Assembly (NCBI GenBank): GCA_914767715.1
Contig: OU612074.1
Coordinates: 15,674,062-15,734,061 of the forward strand
Direction of reading: 5' to 3'
DNA from: Membranipora membranacea
Taxonomy: Eukaryota > Bryozoa > Gymnolaemata > Cheilostomatida > Membraniporidae
DNA: 60,000 nucleotides
This document shows positions 26,201 to 38,607 of this stretch, piece by piece (the stretch's first letter is position 1; the number at the start of each line of letters is the position of its first letter). Under the pieces are notes generated by a model that did no database searches, was not told the DNA's origin, and saw only the letters and a program-made list of their open reading frames with translations. Position numbers and translations under genes: made by a program.

Positions 26201-27932
26201 AACTATTATCCTTAGCTAGATATGTCTAATGGGTAGAGCTAGCTCTGACAGAAGTAGAGAACGTAAAAGCCTCACTACGTTATGGGACTAAGATAGCCTA
26301 ACCGGTGAATCAATGAGAATGCGAGTAAGTTGCAATCGTCCGAATTTGAAAGTGGACTGCAATCAAGTTGAAATAACATCCATTTGTACTAAAGGTTTCA
26401 TTTTCCCAATTTACATTATGAAACACACATGGTTTGAGTTGAGCAAAAGATTGGGTTAATAAATTTAAATGGACTGTATATATGTTGATAATCTGAGTAT
26501 CAATGGACGATGGAAACATAGGCTGTTTGTTATGCGAAATAAAACTAAAATTTTCTATTGTGTTCCTAGCCCTACAAAGGTTTTTGTGTGTTATTACCCT
26601 AGTGTATATCACAGCCATTTTATTTTTCTGAATGTGCAACATCACGAAGATTGTTCACAATGACGTATAAAAGTATCATAATTCCTAAATTATGTATTAT
26701 TATTAAGTGAATTGTACTGTGTTTGTGTCAACTTTTAAGGCAATATTAGATGGATCTTGAGTGCAAAATCGAAGGTGTAGCTGTGCAGTGTTACAGTGTA
26801 TGCATGCATTACTCATTGCCTTGGAATGTTGGTTAGCAATTTTGCTATCAGTTTGATTGTTCTGATGGTGGGTGGCTGATTTTCTGTGTGGGATCCTTTA
26901 TTTGAGATGTGACACTGCTCAGCAGTGCAGGTTTTGGTGATGAATGGCTAGGTCATCTCTCAGTAATTCTCTCAGTATACATGTGCAATGAGTTATCTGT
27001 ACATGTGTTTGGCTGAAAATCAGCTCTGTCATATTGAATTTTAGCCAAATTTTAATAGCCATAAGATATTACTTTGGAGTTGCCCAGTCTCACATAAAGT
27101 GAAGGCAACCCCTATTTTCACATATAGTTTGAGTACCAAGCTATAAATAACATGACTAAGCCAAAAACCAGTCGGTCACATAGCGGAGAAGAGATAGTGC
27201 AGACTGCAATAATATTTCGTACCGAGGAATCATATTTTACCAACTGCATTCTTATATATTTAACCTACCTTATAATGGATCCTAAGGAACAAAAAAAAAG
27301 TAGGACACTACAATAAAAAGAGAAAACACAAAGATCAAGGCGAGATTGGGAAAGGGATTCTTCTTATGGCTTTTTCCTGTACAACCTTTATACTCATAAG
27401 GACAGCTAGTTCTATAATATGGGAAATGTATCAATTGTAGAGTCGTCCCAAAGGCTTGCGGAGTTGGTTGTGTATTGTCTGTATCGTTGTGTTTCATGTG
27501 TATGGCAAAGGGCAGGAGGCAGGAGGGGTGCTCTTGCGACCCCCCACAAATGATAAATTTCGCAAATGCTTGTGGAATGACAGGATATCTGGAAAGTTTG
27601 AGCATTTTTAATATGCTGACTTTTTATGCAAATTAGCCGTTCTTGTTCAAAGCCCACAGCTGCCTAGAGCAACTTGAGCCAAGTGAAAACCAATAATTTT
27701 TATTAAGTGTCTCAACTCTAAGCTGATGATCGTTCAATGTATATTATGTTTATTATGTGATTAAAACAGACTCATAAAAATGCAACTGCAGGTGATAAAT
27801 ATATATATAATATATGGGAAAGTCACTAGCTATTCCTTTTCATGAAAACTGCTGAGGTGTCCGGCTGCTGTGCGAGCATGTGTATTATTAAACTTTGTGT
27901 CCAATGTTTCGTTGATATACTTTTCTCTTCCA
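23247..27932. other. Intergenic, no supported gene
   Basis: The stretch lies between the convergent ends of the sulfatase and TRIM-like genes. Open frames are short and lack domains or splice support. The phrase GAGATTGTGATGTCTGTG occurs near 24,667 and 24,995, and a GATGATGATGATGA run precedes TTTATTGATAAAA near 24,440, so parts may be remnants of old interspersed repeats. A tRNA-like box pair near 24,840 is listed separately. Confidence 0.45.
24840..24885 (+). repeat. tRNA-like promoter remnant (possible SINE)
   Basis: GTGGCTCAGTAGACAG resembles a Pol III A box, and GGGTTCAATCCCC about 30 bp later resembles a B box. The spacing is too short for an intact tRNA and no cloverleaf can be drawn, so a tRNA-derived SINE fragment is more likely than a tRNA gene. 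Confidence 0.3.
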
Positions 27933-30900
27933 TCAATCATAATATTTCATTTTGTACACCAAGATGGTTTTCTCCTGATATCTTGGTATAATCAGCAGGT
28001 CGCGGTCTACACACATGTCATACACATGAGACCCTGGTCTTAGCTTAGGGTCTCTCAGTTCTCTTATCACCTCTCCTATAATTACAGAATGAAATAAAAA
28101 GCCGGCACAATGTTGTTGTTCTTGTGTTGCCATAATATTTTAAGAAATTTGCGAAACTTGTTAACTGACCAGTAAATTGTGTCAACCACCACCCAGTGTT
28201 TTCAATATGGCTGCTCTCAAATACTCTCTAATCCATATAGTCAATAAAATACTCTGATTTCAGCTGTCTTGACCAGATAATGAAATATGACCGGGCTCCA
28301 ACTTTACCGACCTGTGTTATGGTTGAACACTCTCAGAATTGTTCCCTCGGAGTAGTTGGAAGTGACCAAAGAGAAATCTTCGTTGAGTTTGCAGACTCCT
28401 ATGGGGTCCTCCCCTGTATTAGAAGTTTCCCATTCAATTGCTGAGGTGTCGAGGTTTAGCTTGAAAAGTTTGTTTTTAACCCCGTGGTTCGTCACAATAA
28501 TTGAATTGTCACTTGAGTTGCAAAAACTGAGAAGGTCGTTTTTGATGTCTTCACAGCCAACACTACCAGAATATTCTCCGTCCAGTGTGAATTTGGTGAA
28601 AGAGAAATTCTTCTTTGTTCTTCCAGCGATCAGGAGGTGGTCATTCATCACAGAGAAAACTCTGCTACGAGAGGCTGCAATGCTATCTCGATGCTTCCAG
28701 GAATAAAGTCTCTCACCTCTCAGATTGTATAGAAATACAGAGTATGGGCTTCCATTACCATACATTAAGATGTAAAGTCGGTCTTTGTTCGCAATGATTC
28801 CACATATCCATGTGTCCAGTTTGATGAACAGAGAAGAGGTGTGACATCCTTCCCCATCGATTTTAAAAACATCGCCGTTCTCACATCCTACATAGGTACA
28901 GCCTTTGTACTGACAAACAGCTCCAGGTGATGACTTTACCTTGACCTCTTTGACAAGTTCAATTGAAGTTGGTGATTTGATTTCTTTGATTGCGATGTCT
29001 TCTCCATCTTCTATTCTCATTTCAACATCCCTCATTGCTTGGTCTGCAATTGTTAATAATCAAAACTCAGATAACGATTTCTGCATGAGAGCATCTTTAT
29101 GAGAACCTGTTATTATTCTTATTTTGTTCTTGGAGTATATTCAACCCTGTATGATGAGACCCCTTCGGTAAGCTTTTCATTTGTATCAAATAATTAGGGT
29201 TTAAATCGGCACTTGAAGAAAATCTACTTTGCCACTGTTTCTATCTGTTTTTCATTAACTGAAGAGAACAGTAATTGATATTATTGTCTTTTTGGCAGGA
29301 AGAGATAAAGTCTCCTTTGAGTTGTAGGACACAATGATTTCATGAACATGTAAAACATGGACAGTCGTTATGTCAAGCTCTCAGTATTACTTGCAAATAT
29401 CTTACCTCCACAGACAAGCTTCTTTTGGTCCTGAATCAATACTTCTGGAAACTTTTCTGATTCAATCAGACAGAATCCCTTCTCGATTTCCTCTTTCTTC
29501 ATCACCAAATCAACCTATATGTGTTGAAAAATGTTATATAAATGAGTGAATAATATAATCAAATATTGATGGAATAAACCTTACCTCCCAATGTTAAGGA
29601 CCCATGACTCCAAAAGCAATGCTTGTAATCTTATTGTCTTACCACATGGTATTTTCTCAGATTCGTTTCCAAACTCTGTTGTTTGGTCTCAAGCTCTGCA
29701 AATTTGGCTTCAGCTTCATTTTTGAAATCAGTCAGACTCTTCTTGCCGTCATCTCTAGACTTGCGGTATTCAAGCTCGAGCTCTTTATAAGAAGCTGAGA
29801 TTGCTTCCATCTGTAAAGGATAAAAAACAACTGCAGGTTTGGTGAGATGCTTCATGGTGCCCATAGTGACATCTAGAGATGAGACAATGCGAGTTGTAGA
29901 CAGTCAACTCTAGATGGTAATGGTGTAATCACAAGTTGCAGTTTATCATACTTTAGCCGCCATCTATCTATGACCCTTCAACCTTGAGCATTTTAACAGT
30001 TCCAGTTTTCCAACAACAAGTGAGCAACTACTAGGAGGGCTGGTGCACGCCCTTCTCTTACGGAATAACTGCACACACACAAAGACAACCGATTCTCCTC
30101 CAGATCTGTCTATATTGATCTAGGTCTGTTGGTGTTTATAACTACCACCCATTAAATTGGTTGGAGTCTTAAGGTAAGTTAATTCACAAAGAATAACTAT
30201 TATGACTGGTTCAACACATTCAAGTTGTCTCACCATTGTTGACAATGTACAAAGAGAAGACAACTCCATAATGTGAAATCAAGATTACAAATTGAAACTT
30301 GGGATTATACTAATGCAATCTCGGGTTGACAGAATACAATCTCAAGTTTTATCTGTTAGCGGGTTGTGACACAGATGGGCTCTCGCTAATTTAACTTTTG
30401 TTTTTACATCGCCGACATGAAACTGCAGTAAATGTCTGCTCAGCATGAACACCAAGAGAGATAGGACTCCACAGTCAGCCAGTCACACAGCCATCTCTCA
30501 GTTGGTAAACAATGGTTGGTGAAAACTGCAACAAGCTAACTTAGTCTATGGAAGTTTTATGGGTTCTTTTGGGTTTCAGCAACTGACAGAACCAGAGACT
30601 GCTACATGCACTCACCTGGGCATCTTTAGTCCTGTGAAGTACTCCAACAGATATCTCCGTTTCTCCATCCCATTGGTTAAATTGATCAGTTGTTGCTGTC
30701 ACAATTCTGTACAACTTTCCAAGTCGATCAGTGGCATTCTGTTTCACTGGATGTAGATACTTTGTTAGTTCATTTGATATATCTGACAATGCCAAGAATT
30801 CATGCGCTTTGTCTGGAATAGGGAGAGAACAGCTATAGATATATGCTAATATAGACAGCCATCAGTATCAGTCAATGCATAATTTCGATAGACTAGTTAG

Positions 30901-32932
30901 AGGAATATTAGTATTATTATTGTGGCACCATTGTTGGTGACTCTACGATAGTTTAGCTATTAGTTTTGAGGACATTAGATAATAATAAATGAGAAGAAGT
31001 TCTTCCTTGGTTCCCTTTGTCACAGTGATGCAACATACATTTGATAGAAAAGTGGAGGGCATCACAGCTGCCTGTGTAACATACAAGTCAGATGTCCTTG
31101 TCAAGTACTATGGGATGCTAACTAAGTAGAGACAGGGGAGCTCAAATAATTCATCTTCCAATGGTGTTACAATTTAATGATGTGAACTTGGACAAATGCT
31201 AATATCGTTTCCCCTGTTTTTGTAATTGACCGATGTAAACTTAGAGACATGCTAATGTCGTTTCCTCCTGTTTTCATAAGTGAAACATGTTGAGGTCCCT
31301 TGTTTATGGTACTGAATTAATTGTTGTTTGCAATGACAAGAACACAAATCTTCGAAGTGAAATTTTGATATCATAGAAAATAATAACTAATGTACAGTTG
31401 ACATGTTTTAGCCTGGAGTGGCTACTATAAAAGCGCTGGGGGCCCAATCCACGTCAGCTTTTTGGCACCACAACTTAAAGCCAACACACCTATTGGATAA
31501 AAGACTGCTGTATTTTCATATCACAGTTTGCTGTAATTCACACACCAACGTCACACCAGGTTGGATAAAATAAAATGTAGTGGTCAAGTAAAACACATAG
31601 TTGGATGTCTTCTCCCCTGACCTCATAAAAAGAGCCTGATGATGTGCGATGTACACCTGAATGCTTTGGTGTTGTGAGTGGAACCAACATTGATTCATCG
31701 TACAGTTTCAAGCTATACATAAGCAATAATAAAGCTTGAGAGAGTCTCAAAAACTTACCAGTTCTAGGGCATACTGTATTGTCCTTCATGCACAAGGGGC
31801 AAAGAATTTTCCAACATTTCTTGCAGCCAAATGACACCGGTTCAGAGCAGTGTTTCTCACAGTTTCTAGAGTCCATGGTGAAAGATGATGAGCTCCTGTA
31901 CGTTACTGTGTCAATCATCTCATGACCTTCATCATCATCGTGTAGGTCGTTGTGTAACTGAGAATTAAAATCAAAGATTTTATGCAACATTACCGTCAGC
32001 GGAGTCTTGCTTAACAAAAAGGAAATGGATATAAAATAAATCATGACTATGTAAAAACATAGGACCAATCATCAATCATTGGTTGCCCTTCTCTCATTAT
32101 AAAAGAATTATATCAATTTTATTTCTTTATAAGTAAGCGAATATAATGATACCTGTTTATTTTGACCAAAATTCACATCAATAAGCAAGAGCCCTACCAG
32201 ATGCGCTTTCAGAACAATGGTCTGTAGCTGCTAAACAATGATGAAAGTATCTGTTATTTAGATTAAACTTGGTCTACCATTTACATGACATTGGCTCTCT
32301 CATCCACCCAACCAATCGGAGCCAACATATTGGCTAATGCAACAATTTTTTGCAAACTTCTGCTATTATTACGCGCCCAGATATTAACATACATGACATT
32401 GAGAGAGCTACGAATTCAGAAGTTAAAGACATGCTTACCTCAGTGTGTTTTACACAATACTTTTTCTCACACTTTTTGCAGAATACATTTGCAGTCGTCT
32501 TTTGCTCTCCCTTCTTCTTTCTGCATTTGTCGCAGATAATATCAGGCCCATCCCAATTCAAAGTCTCTTTGTTTACATGATGTTCTGTCCTTAATGCACA
32601 AAAAGATTTATTGCATATATAAGAGCAAATGGTTAGACTACATTGGCACTTCTGGTTTACAATACAGCAATTACTAAAATCACAATGATGTTGAAGCCTG
32701 CCGTATATATGTATAAGTCATACTTTCTAAACATCTTATATCATGTGGATGATGGTTGCTTTAATACTAACTTGCAGATGGCACATTTTAATTTGCCCTG
32801 CTGCTCTTCTGACAGACATGATTCGCAAATCGTATGCCCACAAGGTAGACTGACAGGGTTGATGATGAGGCCTTCCTCCTCCAAGCAGGTGGTACAGCGT
32901 ATCAGTTCATCGTAAGCAGTAACCCCTGCCAT
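27933..32932 (-). CDS. TRIM-like protein: RING, two B-boxes, coiled coil, propeller-like C-terminus, 8 exons
   Basis: Exons (minus): 32772-32932, 32439-32589, 31759-31957, 30616-30812, 29643-29810, 29406-29514, 28312-29043, 27933-28075. Phases agree and give 619 residues. A C3HC4 RING uses C13, C16, C31, H33, C36, C39, C50 and C53 (core LPCGHTICESC). A B-box-1-like knuckle spans 73-102 (CDKC...CKKC...C..H), and a B-box-2-like knuckle spans 137-160 (CEKH...CKKC...CPLC). Residues 172-328 are charged and helical, as in TRIM coiled coils. Residues 345-619 form repeated beta-rich blades (for example YVGCENGDVFKIDGE, HLLIAGRT, IIVTNHG), consistent with a beta-propeller, though canonical NHL signatures are not evident. 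RING/B-box proteins are typically E3 ubiquitin ligases whose C-terminal domain picks the substrate, and that role is inferred here. Exon 2 uses acceptor ATTAAG|G, chosen because it is the only one that restores phase. A further upstream non-coding exon is possible. Confidence 0.88.
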
Positions 32933-34310
32933 ATTGTCAGCCTATGATGAAACAATAAATTTATCATCAACAGATTATGTGTTCCGATGTAATCCGAATT
33001 CTACAAAACGCAGGGACATAAGCCTTTAGGATTTAACAGCAAACTACTAGTTCTATTTGCTGCTTAAATTTCAATTCCGCAAGATGAAAACAAAAGTACT
33101 TTAAATGCCTTGATGACTAAAGTATGTCTTCATTCATATGCTGGTCCAAACTCCCCCTCCCTCACTAAACTTCATGTCTGTCTTTTGCATATATAGTGAG
33201 TAATAGTGTATTAGATCAGTTCTGTTACCTGTGAGCTAGCAAACTATCTACCTATGACCTAAACAAGTCAAGTGGTACCGTACTGTTTTACTGATGCCTT
33301 GTACTGTGTGTGTTTATTCTCTTAATCTCTTTCAATGCAATAAACTTAAGAGCTTTGCCTGGACAGATACCAAACATCACATAACCTGACTAAACCAACA
33401 GCCAAAAACAAGCGTTAATGCTCCTATGTTCAATTTGAACGCTAATGACAAATAATTGAGTGTCTGAATTGCACAAAACGGTCATACAGGGACCTGCGAC
33501 ACACTTTTGCTATACATTTCAACTTACCCCTTTTGATGTGATTGAGCTACGACTTGCTACTAAACCACACCTTTGTATCCTTGTTCAATCAATAGCTGTT
33601 TTTTAGCTCTTTAGTTTGTGAGTTAGTGACAGTTAATACATTCAGTGAGGCAGATAATCAATAATTCACTATTGTACAGGGCAATGGAAAGCTTATTCAA
33701 AACATTGATTGAATTCAAGGCCTAATCTCCCGCAGCATAAGCCTATATCAAAGTTCACATTTACAAGCGCTATGAGCAGCTGGTTGCACAATGAACTAAT
33801 AAACGAATGCTTTGCATGCGACGTCAAACAGTGACTGCTGCTCATTATGTATTTATACAAAAAACACAAGAAAAACTGATATCCGAAGGACATTGAAACT
33901 GAAGGAGAATTCTTTTTTTTTAACACTGAGAATCAAAGCCTGTCAAGACTGTGGTGAGAGTGAGGACGATAGATAGGCTATTTGGTCGAAACAATGAGTG
34001 TAAGTCTGAGAATTACTTATATTATTATGATAACAGTGTTTCATGACTTTCATTCTGTGCATGCATGCAAGGCGTGAGATAATTTCTGCAAATATAAGCC
34101 TGAGAATTTTAAAGCTATTTGATTGGCCAACCTCTCTGGTGGCCATATTTTCCAATGCGTGCAGAATTGGTAGCAAGAGTGATCTTCCATTAACTCATTG
34201 TGATTGTAATTTTAAGGTTTTGAGTCTTGAGGAAATTATAAATAGTATATGTCACATGATCAGTCTATTTATGGTAGGAGAGGCGCTCACCTGTCTGAAA
34301 TAAGAATGCC
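32933..34310. other. Intergenic upstream of the TRIM-like gene
   Basis: No gene is supported. The stretch lies upstream of the RING exon and would contain the TRIM-like promoter and any non-coding first exon. The short open frames at 33.7 and 34.0-34.3 kb have no recognisable features. Confidence 0.45.
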
Positions 34311-34315
34311 TAATT

Positions 34316-34524
34316 GGCGGTTTTTGTCGACCAAAACCGCCACTCAAAAGAAGACAAGTATGATGTGCAGCTAGGGTGGCGGTTTTGGTCAGACCAAACA
34401 TGCCATTTGATTTAGAAATTGATTCAGAAACACATAGAGGTGGCAGTTTTGGTCAGACCAAAACCGCCATCATTACAGGCACTGGGGATATTACGTGGGA
34501 TACATTGGCGGTTTTGGTCAACCG
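34316..34524. repeat. Four evenly spaced palindromic motifs
   Basis: The near-palindrome GGCGGTTTTGGTC + A or G + ACCAAAACCGCC occurs at 34316-34341, 34378-34404 and 34442-34468. A half copy (GGCGGTTTTGGTCAACCG) lies at 34507-34524. Starts are 62, 64 and 65 bp apart, and the 36-38 bp between copies are unlike one another. The cluster ends about 90 bp before the large Mutator-like element. Confidence 0.85.
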
Positions 34525-34616
34525 TAATCAAGGCTTCTGTAGAATAAATACTAGCTGTCACTTGAGACCTGAAACAGCAAAGATCAATTATAGAACAATA
34601 TATCGTTTGTTACGGA

Positions 34617-34688
34617 AAACGCCCAAAACGGCCCGCGGCCCAAAACGGCCCGAGGCCCAAAACGGCCCGCGGCCCAAAACGGCCCAGC
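34617..34688. repeat. 17-bp GC-rich subrepeat, left end
   Basis: About four copies of a 17-bp unit of the type AAAACGGCCCGCGGCCC are joined directly to the first satellite unit. The reverse complement of the same unit ends the element on the right. Confidence 0.85.
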
Positions 34689-34689
34689 A

Positions 34690-37600
34690 TGATTTATGAG
34701 TTCTCCAAGTCCCAAAACCTCTAAAAAATGAGTTAAGTCAACGAACTTAAGTTTTTGGGAAAAAACTTAAGTTTTCAAATTTTTCAAAAAAACGGCCCAT
34801 CTTGGTTTTTGAGTTCTCCAAGTCCCAAAACCTCTAAAAAACGAGTTAAGTCAACGAACTTAAGTATTTGGGAAAAAACTTACCTTTTTTGGAAAAAACT
34901 TAAGTTTTCAAATTTTTCAAAAAAACGGCCCATCTTGGTTTTTGAATTATCCAAGTCCCAAAACCTCTAAAAAATGAGTTAAGTCAACGAAAATAAGTTT
35001 TTGGAAAAAAAACTTAACTTTTTGGGAAAAAACTTAAGTTTTCAAATTTTAAAAAAAAACGGCCCATCTTGGTTTTTGAGTTCTCCAAGTCCCAAAACCT
35101 CTAAAAAGCGAGTTAAGTCAACGAACTTAAGTTTTTGGGAAAAAACTTAAGTTTTCAAATTTTTCAAAAAAACGGCCAATCTTGGTTTTCGAATTATCCA
35201 AGTCCCAAAACCTCTAAAAAATGAGTTAAGTCAACGAAAATAAGTTTTTGGGAAAAAACTTATGTTTTCAAATTTAAAAAAAAAACGGCCCATCTTGGTT
35301 TTTGAGTTCTCCAAGTCCCAAAACCTCTAAAAAATGAGTTAAGTCAACGAACTTAAGTTTTTGGGAAAAAACTTAAGTTTTCAAATTTTTCAAAAAAACC
35401 GCCCATCTTGGTTTTTGAGTTCTCCAAGTCCCAAAACCTCTAAAAAACAAGTTAAGTCAACGAACTTAAGTATTTGGGAAAAAAACTTAAGTTTTCAAAT
35501 TTTTCAAAAAAACGGCCAATCTTGGTTTTTGAATTATCCAAGTCCCAAAACCTCTAAAAAATGAGTTAAGTCAACGAAAATAAGTTTTTGGGAAAAAACT
35601 TATGTTTTCAAATTTAAAAAAAAAACGGCCCATCTTGGTTTTTGAGTTCTCCAAGTCCCAAAACCTCTAAAAAATGAGTTAAGTCAACGAACTTAAGTTT
35701 TTGGGAAAAAACTTAAGTTTTCAAATTTTTCAAAAAAACCGCCCATCTTGGTTTTTGAGTTCTCCAAGTCCCAAAACCTCTAAAAAACAAGTTAAGTCAA
35801 CGAACTTAAGTATTTGGGAAAAAAACTTAACTTTTTGGGAAAAAACTTAAGTTTTCAAATTTTTCAAAAAAACGACCCATCTTGATTTTTGAGTTCTCCA
35901 AGTCCCAAAACCTCTAAAAAGCGAGTTAAGTCAACGAACTTAAGTTTTTGGGAAAAAACTTAAGTTTTCAAATTTTTCAAAAAAACGGCCAATCTTGGTT
36001 TTTGAGTTCTCCAAGTCCCAAAACCTCTAAAAAGCGAGTTAAGTCAACGAACTTAAGTATTTGGGAAAAAACTTAACTTTTTGGGAAAAAACTTAAGTTT
36101 TCAAATTTTTCAAAAAAACGGCCCATCTTGACTTTTGAGTACTCCAAGTCCCAAAAACTCTAAAAAAACAAATTAAGTCAACGAACTTAAGTATTTGGGA
36201 AAAAACTTAACTTTTTGGGAAAAAACTTAAGTTTTCAAATTTTTCAAAAAAACGGCCCATCTTGGTTTTTGAATTATCCAAGTCCCAAAACCTCTAAAAA
36301 ATGAGTTAAGTCAACGAAAATAAGTTTTTGGGAAAAAACTTATGTTTTCAAATTTAAAAAAAAAACGGCCCATCTTGGTTTTTGAGTTCTCCAAGTCCCA
36401 AAACCTCTAAAAAATGAGTTAAGTCAACGAAAATAAGTTTTTGGGAAAAAACTTCAGTTTTCAAAATTTTCAAAAAAACGGCCCATCTTGATTTTTTGAG
36501 TTCTCCAAGTCCCAAAACCTCTAAAAAATGAGTTAAGTCAACGAACTTAAGTTTTTGGGAAAAAACTTAAGTTTTCAAATTTTTCAAAAAAACCGCCCAT
36601 CTTGGTTTTTGAATTATCCAAGTCCCAAAACCTCTAAAAAATGAGTTAAGTCAACGAAAATAAGTTTTTGGAAAAAAAACTTAACTTTTTGGGAAAAAAC
36701 TTAAGTTTTCAAATTTTAAAAAAAAACGGCCCATCTTGGTTTTTGAGTTCTCCAAGTCCCAAAACCTCTAAAAAGCGAGTTAAGTCAACGAACTTAAGTT
36801 TTTGGGAAAAAACTTAAGTTTTCAAATTTTTCAAAAAAACGGCCAATCTTGGTTTTTGAATTATCCAAGTCCCAAAACCTCTAAAAAATGAGTTAAGTCA
36901 ACGAAAATAAGTTTTTGGGAAAAAACTTATGTTTTCAAATTTAAAAAAAAAACGGCCCATCTTGGTTTTTGAGTTCTCCAAGTCCCAAAACCTCTAAAAA
37001 ATGAGTTAAGTCAACGAACTTAAGTTTTTGGGAAAAAACTTAAGTTTTCAAATTTTTCAAAAAAACCGCCCATCTTGGTTTTTGAGTTCTCCAAGTCCCA
37101 AAACCTCTAAAAAACAAGTTAAGTCAACGAACTTAAGTATTTGGGAAAAAAACTTAACTTTTTGGGAAAAAACTTAAGTTTTCAAATTTTTCAAAAAAAC
37201 GACCCATCTTGATTTTTGAGTTCTCCAAGTCCCAAAACCTCTAAAAAGCGAGTTAAGTCAACGAACTTAAGTTTTTGGGAAAAAACTTAAGTTTTCAAAT
37301 TTTTCAAAAAAACGGCCAATCTTGGTTTTTGAGTTCTCCAAGTCCCAAAACCTCTAAAAAGCGAGTTAAGTCAACGAACTTAAGTATTTTGGAAAAAACT
37401 TAACTTTTTGGGAAAAAACTTAAGTTTTCAAATTTTTCAAAAAAACGGCCCATCTTGATTTTTGAGTACTCCAAGTCCCAAAAACTCTAAAAAAACAAAT
37501 TAAGTCAACGAACTTAAGTATTTGGGAAAAAACTTAACTTTTTGGGAAAAAACTTAAGTTTTCAAATTTTTCAAAAAAACGGCCCATCTTGGTTTTTGAA

Positions 37601-38300
37601 TTATCCAAGTCCCAAAACCTCTAAAAAATGAGTTAAGTCAACGAAAATAAGTTTTTGGGAAAAAACTTAAGTTTTCAAATTTAAAAAAAAACGGCCCATC
37701 TTGGTTTTTGAGTTCTCCAAGTCCCAAAACCTCTAAAAAATGAGTTAAGTCAACGAAAATAAGTTTTTGGGAAAAAACTTCAGTTTTCAAAATTTTCAAA
37801 AAAACGGCCCATCTTGATTTTTTGAGTTCTCCAAGTCCCAAAACCTCTAAAAAATGAGTTAAGTCAACGAACTTAAGTTTTTGGGAAAAAACTTAAGTTT
37901 TCAAATTTTTCAAAAAAACCGCCCATCTTGGTTTTTGAGTTCTCCAAGTCCCAAAACCTCTAAAAAACAAGTTAAGTCAACGAACTTAAGTATTTGGGAA
38001 AAAAACTTAACTTTTTGGGAAAAAACTTAAGTTTTCAAATTTTTCAAAAAAACGACCCATCTTGATTTTTGAGTTCTCCAAGTCCCAAAACCTCTAAAAA
38101 GCGAGTTAAGTCAACGAACTTAAGTATTTGGGAAAAAACTTAACTTTTTGGGAAAAAACTTAAGTTTTCAAATTTTTCAAAAAAACGGCCCATCTTGGTT
38201 TTTGAGTTCTCCAAGTCCCAAAACCTCTAAAAAATGAGTTAAGTCAACAAACATAAGATTTTGTGAAAAAAAAAAGTTTTGAAACTTTTCAAGAAATTGG
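34690..38300. repeat. Left satellite array, about 30 units
   Basis: Units of about 112-135 bp share TTCTCCAAGTCCCAAAACCT, AGTTAAGTCAACGAA and ACGGCCCATCTTGG. Length differences come mainly from an optional AACTTAACTTTTTGGGAAAA insert. Variant types (GAGTTCTCC or GAATTATCC; GCGAGTTAAG, ATGAGTTAAG or ACAAGTTAAG) recur in blocks. One block starting near 34,946 is repeated near 36,609, showing higher-order duplication. The open frames translated from it are by-products of the repeat. Confidence 0.95.
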
Positions 38301-38607
38301 CCCAGCATGATTTTTGACTTCTTCCTCTGTAAAGCAACAAGTCAACAAAGTTAAGTAAATTCTAACCTGATAGAAATAAATGTAACAGTTGACATGGCTT
38401 AGGACAATAAAATACTATGTAAATGCAAGGGTGTCTAACTTATGTGCAGAATGTGTTTGTTTTCGTAGTACATTTCTCAATGTAGTTTACACTAGTGCAT
38501 ATTTCGTTTATTTTCCATCAGAGCACTCACAGAACAATGATTGGATAATAAAATATTGACAAAGATTGAACTAGACTATGACAAACATACAGTGTAGTGA
38601 AGTTTAA

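Noticed and set aside
28356-28706. 116-residue plus-strand frame
   Set aside because: It lies entirely antisense to the large propeller exon of the TRIM-like gene.
34316-34524. A genuine CRISPR array
   Set aside because: The DNA is clearly animal, there are no cas genes, only three full repeats exist and they are not identical. The geometry is kept as an observation only.
34376-34699. 107-residue open frame spanning the palindromes and GC-rich repeats
   Set aside because: Its Lys/Pro/Arg-rich end is the 17-bp repeat read through, with no domain and no splice or start support.
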